From contig JAIXOM010000059.1 of NCBI GenBank assembly GCA_027486755.1, positions 276,454 to 340,453 on the forward strand: a stretch of DNA of 64,000 nucleotides. Direction: 5' to 3'. A model generated the notes under the pieces. It was not told the DNA's origin. It searched no databases and saw nothing but the letters and a program-made list of their open reading frames with translations. Source of the DNA: Comamonadaceae bacterium. Lineage in GTDB: Bacteria > Pseudomonadota > Gammaproteobacteria > Burkholderiales > Burkholderiaceae_C. The position numbers and the translations under genes were made by a program. This document shows, piece by piece, positions 1 to 9,106 of this stretch. The stretch's first letter is position 1. Each line of letters starts with the position of its first letter.

Positions 1-271
1 TCAGCCCCTTGGCTTTGAGGCCGCGTGTTTCGGCTTTGGCTTTGAGTTGATCGACCAGACCCTGCGCTTTCTCAGACCACTGTTTCTCGATCTTGCCGAC
101 CTCGGTCATCGAGGCGGTGATACCGCCTTCAAAGTAGCTCATGGGGTAGCGCGGGACCACATTGAGAAACACGATTTGCGCGCCGCTGAGCTCGGCCAGA
201 TCGAGCGCCGACTGTACCGCTTTGGCGGACAGGCGGGAGCCGTCGGTCGGCACGAGAATGCTTTGATACAT
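1..271 (-). CDS. Universal stress protein (Usp) family, 3' end outside the window
   Basis: Minus-strand translation from ATG at 271 reads MYQSILVPTDGSRLSAKAVQSALDLAELSGAQIVFLNVVPRYPMSYFEGG..., a typical UspA N-terminus; the frame is open to the window edge. The ORF track lists only the opposite-strand ORF here. Confidence 0.88.
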   Translation of the reverse strand, partial: MYQSILVPTDGSRLSAKAVQSALDLAELSGAQIVFLNVVPRYPMSYFEGGITASMTEVGKIEKQWSEKAQGLVDQLKAKAETRGLKAKGL

Positions 272-328
272 AGAGGCTCTCCTGAGTTGTTGGTCTGTCC
301 AGCATAGGACGCGTACAGCGGCTGGGGC

Positions 329-342
329 TTGATCCAAGTCAA
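329..342. promoter_or_regulatory. FNR-type box (TTGATCCAAGTCAA) upstream of usp
   Basis: Matches TTGAT-N4-ATCAA with one mismatch; 58 bp upstream of the usp start. Confidence 0.7.
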
Positions 343-441
343 GGACTGTGTGCTTGGCGGCTCCTGTGCCCTGACGGCCCAGCGGGCGCTGGACCGGCTG
401 CCTGGGGTGCAGTCGCTGCGGGTGAGCCCGCTCGCTGCCCC

Positions 442-1161
442 TCAGTGGCAGACCTGGGGATTGACCAGGCGCTTGAGTGCCTCTGCATCCTGAATGTGGA
501 TGTGGCGCTTCTTGACCTCGATGATGCCCTCATCGGCAAAGCGCGAGAAGGTACGGCTGACCGTTTCGAGTTTCATGCCCAGGTAGCTGCCGATTTCTTC
601 GCGCGTCATGCGCAGGATCAGTTCCTTGCGTGAGAAGCCGCGGGCCTGAAGTCGTTGCACCAAATTAAGCAGAAAGGCAGCCAGCCGCTCTTCGGCGCGC
701 ATAGTGCCCAGCAGCAGCATGACACCGTGCTCACGCACAATCTCGCGGCTCATGATGCGGTGCACATGTTTTTGTAGCGCGCCGACTTCTCTGGAGATTT
801 CTTCGATGCGGTCAAAAGGCATGACGCACACTTCTGCGTCTTCAAGGGCGATAGCATCGCAGGTGTGGTGTTCGTTGACGATGCCGTCCAGGCCAATGAT
901 CTCGCCAGCCATCTGAAAACCGGTGACTTGGTCGCGCCCATCCTCGGTGGTCAGGCTGGTCTTGAAAAATCCGGTGCGCACCGAATACAGCGAGGTGAAG
1001 GGCTCGCCGTTGTGAAACAGGGCGGCTCCACGTTTGATGCCGCGGCGCTGACTCACGAGGTCATCGACCCGCTGCAGCTCCACCTCCTTGAGTCCGATTG
1101 GCATGCACAGCTCGCGCAGATTGCAATTGGAACAAGCGACTTTGATGGTTTCTTTCAGCAT
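442..1161 (-). CDS. fnr: Crp/Fnr family transcriptional regulator, FNR-like with N-terminal Cys cluster
   Basis: MLKETIKVACSNCNLRELCMPIGL..., with Cys cluster CSNCNLRELC, cyclic-nucleotide-binding-like fold and C-terminal HTH (TREEIGSYLGMKLETVSRTFSRF). ATG at 1161 has an AGGAGAGG RBS, so the longer ORF start is less likely. Confidence 0.92.
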   Translation of the reverse strand: MLKETIKVACSNCNLRELCMPIGLKEVELQRVDDLVSQRRGIKRGAALFHNGEPFTSLYSVRTGFFKTSLTTEDGRDQVTGFQMAGEIIGLDGIVNEHHTCDAIALEDAEVCVMPFDRIEEISREVGALQKHVHRIMSREIVREHGVMLLLGTMRAEERLAAFLLNLVQRLQARGFSRKELILRMTREEIGSYLGMKLETVSRTFSRFADEGIIEVKKRHIHIQDAEALKRLVNPQVCH

Positions 1162-1273
1162 GTACCTCTCCTGATCCCGCCGGCGGTCTGAACCTTTTGA
1201 TGCAATTATCTCGGGGCGGGTGTGCACTGATACAGCACAGCCGTAAAAAAATCACAGTTCCTTACAGCAGCGC

Positions 1274-1287
1274 TTGACCCAGGTCAA
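1274..1287. promoter_or_regulatory. FNR-type box (TTGACCCAGGTCAA) in the fnr-hemN divergent intergenic region
   Basis: Dyad TTGAC-N4-GTCAA between divergent fnr and hemN, 58 bp before the hemN ATG. Confidence 0.68.
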
Positions 1288-1344
1288 GGCGCGCTGCAGG
1301 CGCCCGCGGCACAGTGTTCATTCACCGCCTGAAATGCCTCACCC

Positions 1345-2724
1345 ATGAGCTTTGTCTCAACCGACCTGCTGCGCCAAATGGACCTCCAGGGTCCGCGCTA
1401 CACCTCTTACCCGACGGCCGACCGTTTTGTCGAGGCCTTTGGTGACACCGACTATGTGCAGGCCTTGCAACAGCGGCGCAGCGGCCCGGCCCGCGCCAGC
1501 GCGCTGTCGCTGTACGTGCATATTCCGTTTTGCGAGTCGCTGTGCTACTTCTGCGCCTGCAACAAGATCGTCACCCGCCATCATGAGCGTGCGCAGCCCT
1601 ATTTGCGCTACCTCAGCCGTGAGCTTGATCTGCATGTGGCGCATCTGGGCAGCGGGCAGACCCTCAGTCAGTTGCACTTGGGCGGCGGCACGCCCACCTT
1701 CCTGAGTGACGAAGAGTTGCGCAGTTTGCTCGCCATGATTGGCCGCAGCTTCCACCTGGTGCCTGGGGGGGAGTACTCGATCGAGGTCGATCCGCGCACG
1801 GTGACGGCAGCGCGGCTGGCGGTGCTGGCCGAGTTGGGTTTTAAGCGCTTGAGCTTTGGCGTGCAAGACTTTGACGCGGCGGTGCAGCGCGCGGTTCACC
1901 GCTTGCAGCCGGCCCAACAGGTGTTCGAGTTGGTGGCGCAGGCGCGGCAGCTGGGCTTTGAGTCTATCAATATCGACTTGATCTATGGCTTGCCGCTGCA
2001 GAGCCCGGAGTCGTTTGACCGCACCTTGGCCCAGGTCACTGCCTTGCGGCCCGATCGCGTGGCGCTGTATGCCTATGCCCATCTGCCCGATCGCTTCAAG
2101 CCGCAGCGGCGCATCCAAGCGGCGCAGCTGCCGGCGGCTCCGGCCAAGATCACGATGCTCGCGCGCTCGCTCGACGCGTTCGAAAAAGCCGGCTACGAGT
2201 ATGTCGGCCTGGACCACTTCGCTTTGCCCGGCGATGCGCTGGTGATGGCCCGGCGGCAGGGACGCATGCACCGAAACGTTCAGGGCTATAGCACCCAGCC
2301 CGATGCCGATCTGATCGCCCTGGGCGTTTCCTCAATCGGTCGCATGGGCGCTACCTACAGCCAGAACGCCAAGACCTTGGAGGAGTATTGCGACCTGCTC
2401 GATCAAGGGCGATTGCCGGTGGTGCGGGGGCTGGCCCTGTCGCGCGACGACCTAATTCGACGCACTGTGATCATGACCCTGATGTGCCAGGGTGAGCTGC
2501 AGTTTGAGTCTGTCGAACTGGCTTTCTTGATCGACTTCAGCAGCTACTTCGCGTCCGAGTTACAGGCCCTGTCGCCCTTGCAGGCCCAAGGCCTGGTACA
2601 GGTGGGCGCCTCTGGGATCATGGTGACCGCGCAGGGCTGGTTTTTCGTGCGCGCAGTGGCCATGGTGTTTGACCGCTATCTGCAGTCCGACCGCAATCGG
2701 GCGCGGTTTTCACAGCTTATCTGA
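1345..2724 (+). CDS. hemN: Oxygen-independent coproporphyrinogen III oxidase
   Basis: MSFVSTDLLRQMDLQGPRYTSYPTADRF...SLYVHIPFCESLCYFCACNKIVTRH: radical SAM CxxxCxxC motif and HemN signature. Confidence 0.96.
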   Translation: MSFVSTDLLRQMDLQGPRYTSYPTADRFVEAFGDTDYVQALQQRRSGPARASALSLYVHIPFCESLCYFCACNKIVTRHHERAQPYLRYLSRELDLHVAHLGSGQTLSQLHLGGGTPTFLSDEELRSLLAMIGRSFHLVPGGEYSIEVDPRTVTAARLAVLAELGFKRLSFGVQDFDAAVQRAVHRLQPAQQVFELVAQARQLGFESINIDLIYGLPLQSPESFDRTLAQVTALRPDRVALYAYAHLPDRFKPQRRIQAAQLPAAPAKITMLARSLDAFEKAGYEYVGLDHFALPGDALVMARRQGRMHRNVQGYSTQPDADLIALGVSSIGRMGATYSQNAKTLEEYCDLLDQGRLPVVRGLALSRDDLIRRTVIMTLMCQGELQFESVELAFLIDFSSYFASELQALSPLQAQGLVQVGASGIMVTAQGWFFVRAVAMVFDRYLQSDRNRARFSQLI

Positions 2725-3630
2725 TCGTGGTGTCGCTGGCCCCGCCGGCCAGGTGGCCAGAACGACAGCGGCCAGGCCCATGAGCATGGCCAGCCACTGC
2801 GCAGGCGCCAGAGCCTCACCCAGGGCCAGCAGGCCCACTAGGCAGGCGCTGATGGGCAGCATGACGGTGAAGATGCCGGCCTGGCTGGCGCTCACGCCCC
2901 GCAGCCCACTCATCCACAGCCAGACGCTCCAGACGCTGGCCGCCAGGCCGTAGAACAGCAGCAAGGCCCAGGCCCACAAGGGAACGCTGCTCCAATCGAA
3001 ACGTAGCGCGGACCACAGGCCCAATGGCGTCATCAGCACCAGCCCCCAGAGATTGATCAAGGCGGTGATGCGGCGCGCCGACAGCACGCCCGTCAGCCGC
3101 TTGCCCATCACCGCATAGGCTGCCTCACACAGCACCGCGCCCACCAGCAGTAGATGTCCCAAGTTGCCCCGCCCTGCCTGGGCGTCAGACGCCACGCCTT
3201 GGTTCGCTCCGCCGGCTGAGAGCACCGCAATGCCGCCCACTGCCAGCGCGGTTGCCAGAGCCTGGCGCACTGAGATGTGCTCCTTCAGCCAGAGCCACCC
3301 CAACACCGCCACGGCCGCTGGTATGGCCGACATGATCACTCCGGCTGCGGTGGCAGTGCTCAAGGCTACGCCGTAGAGCATGCAGATGGAAAACAGGAAG
3401 TTGCCCAGTAAAGCCGACAGGAATAAATGCCTGTGAGTGGCTGGCGTCCATGGCGGCTCCTCGGCCGGCCGGCGCAGCCAGTGCAGCATGGCCAGAGCCC
3501 CTATGCCAAAGCGCAGCCAGGCGAGCAAGAAAACCGGCCAGACTGCCAGCAGCGGTTTGGACAGGGCCACATAGCTGCCCACCAGGGCCATGCTCAGAGC
3601 CAGGCAGCCCTGCGCCACAATCGTTCGCAT
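2710..3630 (-). CDS. EamA/DMT family transporter
   Basis: 306 aa with ten hydrophobic segments and EamA-like internal duplication; overlaps the hemN 3' end by 15 bp tail-to-tail. Confidence 0.85.
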   Translation of the reverse strand: MRTIVAQGCLALSMALVGSYVALSKPLLAVWPVFLLAWLRFGIGALAMLHWLRRPAEEPPWTPATHRHLFLSALLGNFLFSICMLYGVALSTATAAGVIMSAIPAAVAVLGWLWLKEHISVRQALATALAVGGIAVLSAGGANQGVASDAQAGRGNLGHLLLVGAVLCEAAYAVMGKRLTGVLSARRITALINLWGLVLMTPLGLWSALRFDWSSVPLWAWALLLFYGLAASVWSVWLWMSGLRGVSASQAGIFTVMLPISACLVGLLALGEALAPAQWLAMLMGLAAVVLATWPAGPATPRSDKL

Positions 3631-3673
3631 ACAGATTCAGCCTCCGGCGTGTTGTGCCGGACCGCCTGCGATC

Positions 3674-4129
3674 ATGCCCCAAGATCATCCTGTTTTGGAA
3701 CGCCCCGAGGACGCCGCAAAACCACCGACGGTCTCACTGCTGTTCGTCTACGGCACTTTGCGCATGGGCGGGAGCAATGACATCCGTCGCTTCGGGCCTT
3801 ACTCGCGTCTGTTGGGGCCAGCTCGGGTTCGCGCAAGGCTCTATGACCTGGGTGACTATCCGGGCCTGGTGCTGGGCGGGCTTGATTGGGTCAGCGGTGA
3901 GCTGCACGCGATAGCGCCTGAGATCGAGCCGGCACTCGATGCGCTCGAAGAGGTCTGGCCACAGCGCAGCGGTCTATACCGGCGCACCCGGGCTTTGGTG
4001 ATGGCTGGCGCTCAAAGCCATGGCGCCCTGGTCTATGCGATGGACCGCAGCCGTGGGCGGCTCTGGCCGCAGATCGCATGCGGTGACTGGCTCACCCACT
4101 TGGGGCGCCGAGCGGGGCCCCGCGCCTGA
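3674..4129 (+). CDS. Gamma-glutamylcyclotransferase (AIG2-like) family protein
   Basis: LLFVYGTLRMGGSN...GELHAIAPEIEPALDALEE is the GGCT-fold YGTLR signature. Confidence 0.8.
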   Translation: MPQDHPVLERPEDAAKPPTVSLLFVYGTLRMGGSNDIRRFGPYSRLLGPARVRARLYDLGDYPGLVLGGLDWVSGELHAIAPEIEPALDALEEVWPQRSGLYRRTRALVMAGAQSHGALVYAMDRSRGRLWPQIACGDWLTHLGRRAGPRA

Positions 4130-4295
4130 AGTTGGTGCTTGCAGGGCTGCGGCTATTTTTCGCATGGCGATATTTTATTTTCTCTATGTGAAATTTACAA
4201 TTGCTGCAGCGCAGCGTTTTTTCTCAATATGAGACATTGAATTTCTCAATCCGAAATTCTGAAATTAGATTGTTGATTTCAAATGAGAAAATTTA

Positions 4296-4311
4296 TGTCT
4301 TATATAAGACA
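4296..4311. promoter_or_regulatory. 16-bp perfect palindrome TGTCTTATATAAGACA upstream of aceA
   Basis: Sequence equals its own reverse complement; lies in the AT-rich aceA upstream region. Confidence 0.7.
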
Positions 4312-4326
4312 CAAGAGTTGTTAATA

Positions 4327-4340
4327 GTCTTGTAGAAGAC
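4327..4340. promoter_or_regulatory. Second imperfect copy GTCTTGTAGAAGAC
   Basis: Same GTCTT-N4-AAGAC half-sites, 30 bp downstream of the first palindrome core (4297-4310). Confidence 0.65.
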
Positions 4341-4441
4341 TTAAAGTAGATCCACGAACCGAGGCCCTGGGCACAAGCTATGCGTGTTCCCTCAGGCCGT
4401 CCGGTATCTGGTTTTTTCTTCAACTTCTCTGGAGTCTTCAC

Positions 4442-5773
4442 ATGCCCCAAGCCCTGACCGAACAACTCAGCCGCGAGCAACAAGTTGCCGCCCTGGAAAA
4501 AGAATGGGCCAGCAGCCCGCGCTGGAAGGGCGTCAAACGTGGCTACAGCGCCGCCGACGTGGTGCGCCTGCGCGGCAGCATGCCGATCGAGCACACCCTG
4601 GCCAAGCGCGGCGCGGAAAAGCTCTGGGAAAAAATCAACGGGGGTGCCAAGAAGGGCTATGTGAACGCCTTTGGCGCCATCAGCGCTGGCCAGGCCATGC
4701 AGCAGGCCAAGGCCGGTTTGGAGGCGGTGTATCTGTCGGGTTGGCAGGTAGCTGCTGACGGCAATACCTCTGAAACCATGTACCCCGACCAGTCGCTCTA
4801 TGCCTACGACTCGGTGCCCACCATGGTTCGCCGTATCAACAACACCTTCAAGCGCGCTGATGAGATCCAGTGGGGCCGTGGCATCGATCCCGGCAGCAAG
4901 GAGTTCATCGACTACTTCCTGCCCATCGTGGCCGACGGCGAGGCCGGCTTTGGTGGCGTGCTCAATGCGTTTGAGCTGACCAAGAACATGATCACCGCCG
5001 GCGCTGCGGGTGTGCACTTCGAAGACCAGCTGGCCGCCGTCAAAAAATGCGGCCACATGGGTGGCAAGGTCTTGGTGCCCACGCAAGAGGCCATTGAGAA
5101 GCTGCTGTCGGCGCGTTTTGCTGCTGACGTGATGGGCGTGCCCACCGTGGTGCTGGCCCGCACCGATGCCGAGGCCGCCAACTTGCTGACCAGCGACCAC
5201 GACGCCAATGACAAGCCCTTCCTGACCGGCGACCGCACCCAAGAGGGCTTTTACCGCGTCAAAAATGGCCTGGAGCAGGCCATCAGCCGCGGCGTGGCCT
5301 ACGCACCCTATGCCGACCTGGTCTGGTGCGAGACCGGTACGCCCGACCTGGGCTTTGCCCGCGAGTTTGCGCAGGCTGTGCATGCCGCCTGCCCGGGCAA
5401 GCTGCTGTCTTACAACTGCTCGCCCTCCTTCAACTGGAAGAAAAACCTGGACGACGCCACCATCGCCAGGTTCCAAGAAGAGCTGTCAGCGCTGGGCTAC
5501 AAGTACCAGTTCATCACCCTGGCCGGCATCCACATCAACTGGTTCAACACCTTCAAGTTCGCCAAGGCCTATGCCGAGGGCGAGGGCATGAAGCACTACG
5601 TGAACATGGTGCAGGAGCCCGAGTTCGCCGCCCGTGAGCAGGGCTACACCTTCGTGTCGCACCAGCAGGAAGTCGGCGCTGGTTACTTTGACGATGTGAC
5701 CACCGTGATCCAGGGCGGCACGTCTTCAGTCAAGGCCCTGACCGGCTCGACCGAAGAAGAGCAGTTCCACTGA
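4442..5773 (+). CDS. aceA: Isocitrate lyase
   Basis: 443 aa with the ICL catalytic motif [18 protein letters not shown] and [12 protein letters not shown]. Confidence 0.97.
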   Translation: MPQALTEQLSREQQVAALEKEWASSPRWKGVKRGYSAADVVRLRGSMPIEHTLAKRGAEKLWEKINGGAKKGYVNAFGAISAGQAMQQAKAGLEAVYLSGWQVAADGNTSETMYPDQSLYAYDSVPTMVRRINNTFKRADEIQWGRGIDPGSKEFIDYFLPIVADGEAGFGGVLNAFELTKNMITAGAAGVHFEDQLAAVKKCGHMGGKVLVPTQEAIEKLLSARFAADVMGVPTVVLARTDAEAANLLTSDHDANDKPFLTGDRTQEGFYRVKNGLEQAISRGVAYAPYADLVWCETGTPDLGFAREFAQAVHAACPGKLLSYNCSPSFNWKKNLDDATIARFQEELSALGYKYQFITLAGIHINWFNTFKFAKAYAEGEGMKHYVNMVQEPEFAAREQGYTFVSHQQEVGAGYFDDVTTVIQGGTSSVKALTGSTEEEQFH

Positions 5774-5816
5774 GTTTTGTGCCCCGGCGCCACCCGCGTC
5801 GCTTACGCAAGCACTA

Positions 5817-5842
5817 AGCCCGGGCGATCCCCGGGCTTTTTT
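5817..5842 (+). terminator. Rho-independent terminator after aceA
   Basis: AGCCCGGG-CGATC-CCCGGGCT followed by a T run. Confidence 0.88.
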
Positions 5843-5918
5843 GCGTCCGGTATGCCGGTGCGGTCCCAGCTGTTTGTGAGAAAATTCGTTCAAGTCAACC
5901 CACAAGAGCGAGAAAGGC

Positions 5919-5969
5919 ATGATGGTTATGACACCGCGAACTCCCTCGGAGATCTTGGCGGGCCTTTGA
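5919..5969 (+). CDS. Putative 16-aa thrS leader peptide MMVMTPRTPSEILAGL
   Basis: Short ORF with an upstream AGAAAGG; two Thr codons (ACA 5931, ACT 5940); followed by an antiterminator/terminator pair. Confidence 0.45.
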   Translation: MMVMTPRTPSEILAGL

Positions 5970-6010
5970 TGGCCGGCAGGTCGCGCCTGTCTCTCGCACC
6001 CTCATGAAAG

Positions 6011-6032
6011 CGCGGCCCCTGCCGCGTTTTTT
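6011..6032 (+). terminator. Intrinsic terminator in the thrS leader (candidate attenuator)
   Basis: CGCGGC-CCCT-GCCGCG-TTTTTT, ending 25 nt before the thrS ATG. The 3' arm overlaps CCTGCCG (6018-6024), the reverse complement of CGGCAGG at 5974-5980. Confidence 0.75.
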
Positions 6033-6056
6033 GTTTTTCATCTGCTCATTTCAAAC

Positions 6057-7964
6057 ATGGTCCAAATCACGCTTCCCGACGGTTCCCAGCGTCAATTTCC
6101 CCAGCCGGTGACGGTGGCCGAGGTGGCCGCCTCCATAGGTGCGGGCCTGGCCAAGGCGGCCCTGGGCGGCAAGGTCGACGGCCAACTGGTCGACACCAGC
6201 TTTACGGTGGCGCAAGATGCCAAGCTGTCCATCGTCACTGCCAAGGACGCCGACGGACTGGAATTGATCCGTCACTCCACCGCCCACCTGCTGGCCTACG
6301 CCGTCAAGGAGCTCTTCCCCGAGGCCCAGGTGACCATAGGCCCGGTGATTGAAAACGGCTTTTATTACGACTTCTCCTACAAACGCCCCTTCACGCCCGA
6401 GGACTTGCAGGCCATTGAAAAGCGCATGGCCGAACTTGCGGCCAAGGACGAGCCGGTACTTCGCCGGGTGCTGCCGCGCGACGAAGCGGTGGCTCGTTTC
6501 AAGGCCATGGGCGAGCACTATAAGGCTGAGATCATCGGCTCTATCCCAGCCGACCAAGAGGTCTCGCTCTACCGAGAGGGTGGCTTTGAGGACCTGTGCC
6601 GGGGCCCGCACGTACCCAGCACCGGCAAGCTCAAGCACTTCAAGCTGATGAAGGTGGCTGGCGCCTACTGGCGGGGCGATCATCGCAATGAGATGCTGCA
6701 GCGCGTCTACGGCACCGCCTGGGCCAGCAAAGAGGACCTGCAGCAGTACCTGACTTTGCTGGAAGAGGCCGAAAAGCGCGACCACCGCAAGCTCGGCCGA
6801 GAGCTGGACTTGTTCCACATTGACGACCATGCCCCGGGTCTGGTGTTCTGGCATCCCAAGGGCTGGACGGTGTGGCAAGGCGTGGAGCAGTACATGCGGC
6901 GCGTCTACCAGGACAACGGCTACCAGGAGGTCAAGGGTCCGCAGGTCATCGACAAGACCCTGTGGGAGAAGACCGGACACTGGGACAAGTACCGCGAGAA
7001 CATGTTCACCACCGAGAGCGAAAAGCGCGAGTACGCCCTCAAGCCCATGAATTGTCCGGGTCACATCCTGATCTTCAAGCAGGGCATCAAGAGCTACCGC
7101 GACCTGCCGCTGCGCTACGGCGAGTTCGGCCAGTGCCATCGCAATGAGCCCTCGGGCGGGCTGCACGGCATCATGCGGGTGCGCGGCTTTACCCAGGACG
7201 ACGGCCACATCTTCTGTACCGAAGACCAGATTCAGCCGGAGGTATTGGCCTTCAGCACCTTGCTGCAAAAGGTCTACACCGACTTCGGCTTCAAGCACAT
7301 CATCTACAAGGTCGCCACCCGGCCGGAAAAGCGCATAGGCTCGGACGAGAGCTGGGACAAGGCCGAGCAGGCGTTGATGGACAGCCTCAAGGCCTCGGGC
7401 TGCGAGTTCGAGATCGCTCCGGGCGACGGCGCTTTTTATGGCCCCAAGATCGAGTACACGCTCAAGGACGCGCTGGGCCGCCAGTGGCAGTGCGGCACCA
7501 TACAGGTGGACTTTTCCATGCCCGAGCGGCTCGATGCCGAGTATGTGGGCGAGGACGGCAACCGCCACCGCCCGGTCATGCTGCACCGGGCCATCGTCGG
7601 CAGCATGGAGCGCTTTATCGGCATCCTCATTGAAGAGCACGCCGGCGCTCTGCCGACCTGGCTGGCGCCGGTGCAAATTGCCGTCCTCAACATCACCGAT
7701 GCGCAGGCCGATTACTGTCGGGAAATCGCCAAAACTCTGACAAATCAAGGGCTTAGGGTCGATCTGGACCTGCGAAACGAGAAAATCACGTATAAAATAC
7801 GCGAGCACTCGCTGCAAAAGCCTCCCTACATCCTGGTCGTGGGCGACAAGGAAAAAGCGGCTGGCTCGGTGGCGGTGCGTGCCCGAGGCAATAAGGACCT
7901 GGGTGTGATGTCCCTCGAAGCGTTCTCCGCGCAGATCGCTTCCGACATTGCCAACAAATCCTGA
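6057..7964 (+). CDS. thrS: Threonyl-tRNA synthetase
   Basis: 635 aa with N-terminal TGS domain, class II motifs and zinc ligands ([32 protein letters not shown]). Confidence 0.98.
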   Translation: MVQITLPDGSQRQFPQPVTVAEVAASIGAGLAKAALGGKVDGQLVDTSFTVAQDAKLSIVTAKDADGLELIRHSTAHLLAYAVKELFPEAQVTIGPVIENGFYYDFSYKRPFTPEDLQAIEKRMAELAAKDEPVLRRVLPRDEAVARFKAMGEHYKAEIIGSIPADQEVSLYREGGFEDLCRGPHVPSTGKLKHFKLMKVAGAYWRGDHRNEMLQRVYGTAWASKEDLQQYLTLLEEAEKRDHRKLGRELDLFHIDDHAPGLVFWHPKGWTVWQGVEQYMRRVYQDNGYQEVKGPQVIDKTLWEKTGHWDKYRENMFTTESEKREYALKPMNCPGHILIFKQGIKSYRDLPLRYGEFGQCHRNEPSGGLHGIMRVRGFTQDDGHIFCTEDQIQPEVLAFSTLLQKVYTDFGFKHIIYKVATRPEKRIGSDESWDKAEQALMDSLKASGCEFEIAPGDGAFYGPKIEYTLKDALGRQWQCGTIQVDFSMPERLDAEYVGEDGNRHRPVMLHRAIVGSMERFIGILIEEHAGALPTWLAPVQIAVLNITDAQADYCREIAKTLTNQGLRVDLDLRNEKITYKIREHSLQKPPYILVVGDKEKAAGSVAVRARGNKDLGVMSLEAFSAQIASDIANKS

Positions 7965-8061
7965 ATCGACCAAATGTGTCCCTTTGCGGGGCGCTTTGGC
8001 CGCGGTGTCTGCGGGTCAAAGCTGCTACAGCTGGTGTAGCCTTGTTTGAAGGATAGCTGCC

Positions 8062-8664
8062 ATCGTTACTGAATTTCGTGACCGTCGCCAACGCGAGGAA
8101 CGCAAGCACCGTCTGAACCGAGAAATCATGGCCCCGGAGGTTCGCCTTATGGGCCCTGACAACGAGCCCATAGGCATTGTCTCCACCATGGAAGCGCTGC
8201 GCTTGGCCGGTGATGCCGATGTGGATCTGGTGGAAATCTCGCCGACCGCAATTCCTCCGGTGTGCCGCCTGATTGACTACGGCAAGTTCAAGTATGCCGA
8301 GCAAAAGCGGGCCGCCGAAGCCAAGTCCAAGCAGAAGGTGATCGAGGTCAAGGAAATTAAATTCCGACCCGGCACCGACGACGGTGACTACAACATCAAG
8401 TTGCGCAATATTCGGCGGTTTCTGGATGAAGGCGATAAGTGCAAGATCACGCTGCGGTTTCGTGGTCGTGAGATTACCCACCAGGAGTTGGGTTTGGCCT
8501 TGTTGGCGCGCATCCGCGATGAGTTGGCTGACAGCATCATCGTCGAGCAGTTTCCCAAGCTCGAAGGTCGGCAGATGATCATGATGATCGCCCCGGGCAA
8601 GAAAAAAGCCGGTGGCGGCAAGGTGGCAGCCCCTGCCGAGGCGGCAGAGACGACCAAGGCCTGA
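8062..8664 (+). CDS. infC: Translation initiation factor IF-3 with an ATC start codon
   Basis: Frame extends upstream of the tracked ATG (8128) as [40 protein letters not shown], the expected IF3 N-terminus; AAGGA lies 8 nt before ATC 8062-8064. Confidence 0.93.
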   Translation: MVTEFRDRRQREERKHRLNREIMAPEVRLMGPDNEPIGIVSTMEALRLAGDADVDLVEISPTAIPPVCRLIDYGKFKYAEQKRAAEAKSKQKVIEVKEIKFRPGTDDGDYNIKLRNIRRFLDEGDKCKITLRFRGREITHQELGLALLARIRDELADSIIVEQFPKLEGRQMIMMIAPGKKKAGGGKVAAPAEAAETTKA

Positions 8665-8748
8665 GGGCTGAAGGTGTAAGGATTGAACAAGCCCGGTCGG
8701 TTGGTCGCCGACGGGGTGGACGGGGCGGCGGCCTGTTGCGCTGTCCCT

Positions 8749-8772
8749 GAGGCCGGAAGTTTTTCCGGTCTC
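8749..8772 (+). promoter_or_regulatory. Stem-loop I in the infC-rpmI gap
   Basis: GAGGCCGGAA-GTTT-TTCCGGTCTC: 10-bp stem including one G-U. Confidence 0.55.
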
Positions 8773-8774
8773 GC

Positions 8775-8802
8775 CAGGTCCGGCCGAAAGGCCTGGAACC
8801 TG
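8775..8802 (+). promoter_or_regulatory. Stem-loop II in the infC-rpmI gap, GAAA tetraloop with two single-nt bulges
   Basis: CAGGTCCGGCC-GAAA-GGCCTGGAACCTG: 11 bp with bulged T8794 and one bulged A (8797 or 8798). Confidence 0.6.
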
Positions 8803-8878
8803 AACAAGTGGCTCGGGGCCTACAAGTTCTGTGGAAGGTTTCACAGCGCCTCGCGAGCACAAAGAAGAAGGAGCAGTC

Positions 8879-9082
8879 ATGCCCAAAATGAAGACCAAGA
8901 GCAGCGCGAAAAAGCGTTTTCGCGTTCGTCCCGGTGGCACCGTCAAGCGCGGTCAAGCCTTCAAGCGTCACATCCTGACCAAGAAGACCACCAAGAACAA
9001 ACGTCACCTGCGCGGTGCGGTCGCTGTCCATGAGACCAATATGGGTCACATGGCGCAGATGCTGCCTGGCATGGGTATTTGA
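8879..9082 (+). CDS. rpmI: 50S ribosomal protein L35
   Basis: [46 protein letters not shown]. Confidence 0.97.
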   Translation: MPKMKTKSSAKKRFRVRPGGTVKRGQAFKRHILTKKTTKNKRHLRGAVAVHETNMGHMAQMLPGMGI

Positions 9083-9106
9083 TTCAGACGAACAAGGAGT
9101 ACACAT

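Noticed and set aside
3590-3673. Upstream start for the gamma-glutamylcyclotransferase-like gene
   Set aside because: The extension overlaps the divergent EamA gene start and is Cys/Arg/Pro-rich; ATG at 3674 is more plausible.
6051-7973. 640-aa minus-strand ORF opposite thrS
   Set aside because: Antisense to a clear ThrRS; long shadow ORFs are expected in high-GC coding DNA, and the translation shows no family motif.
8128-8664. infC starting at the ORF-track ATG 8128
   Set aside because: It would delete the conserved IF3 N-terminus encoded in frame just upstream; ATC 8062 with an RBS fits better.
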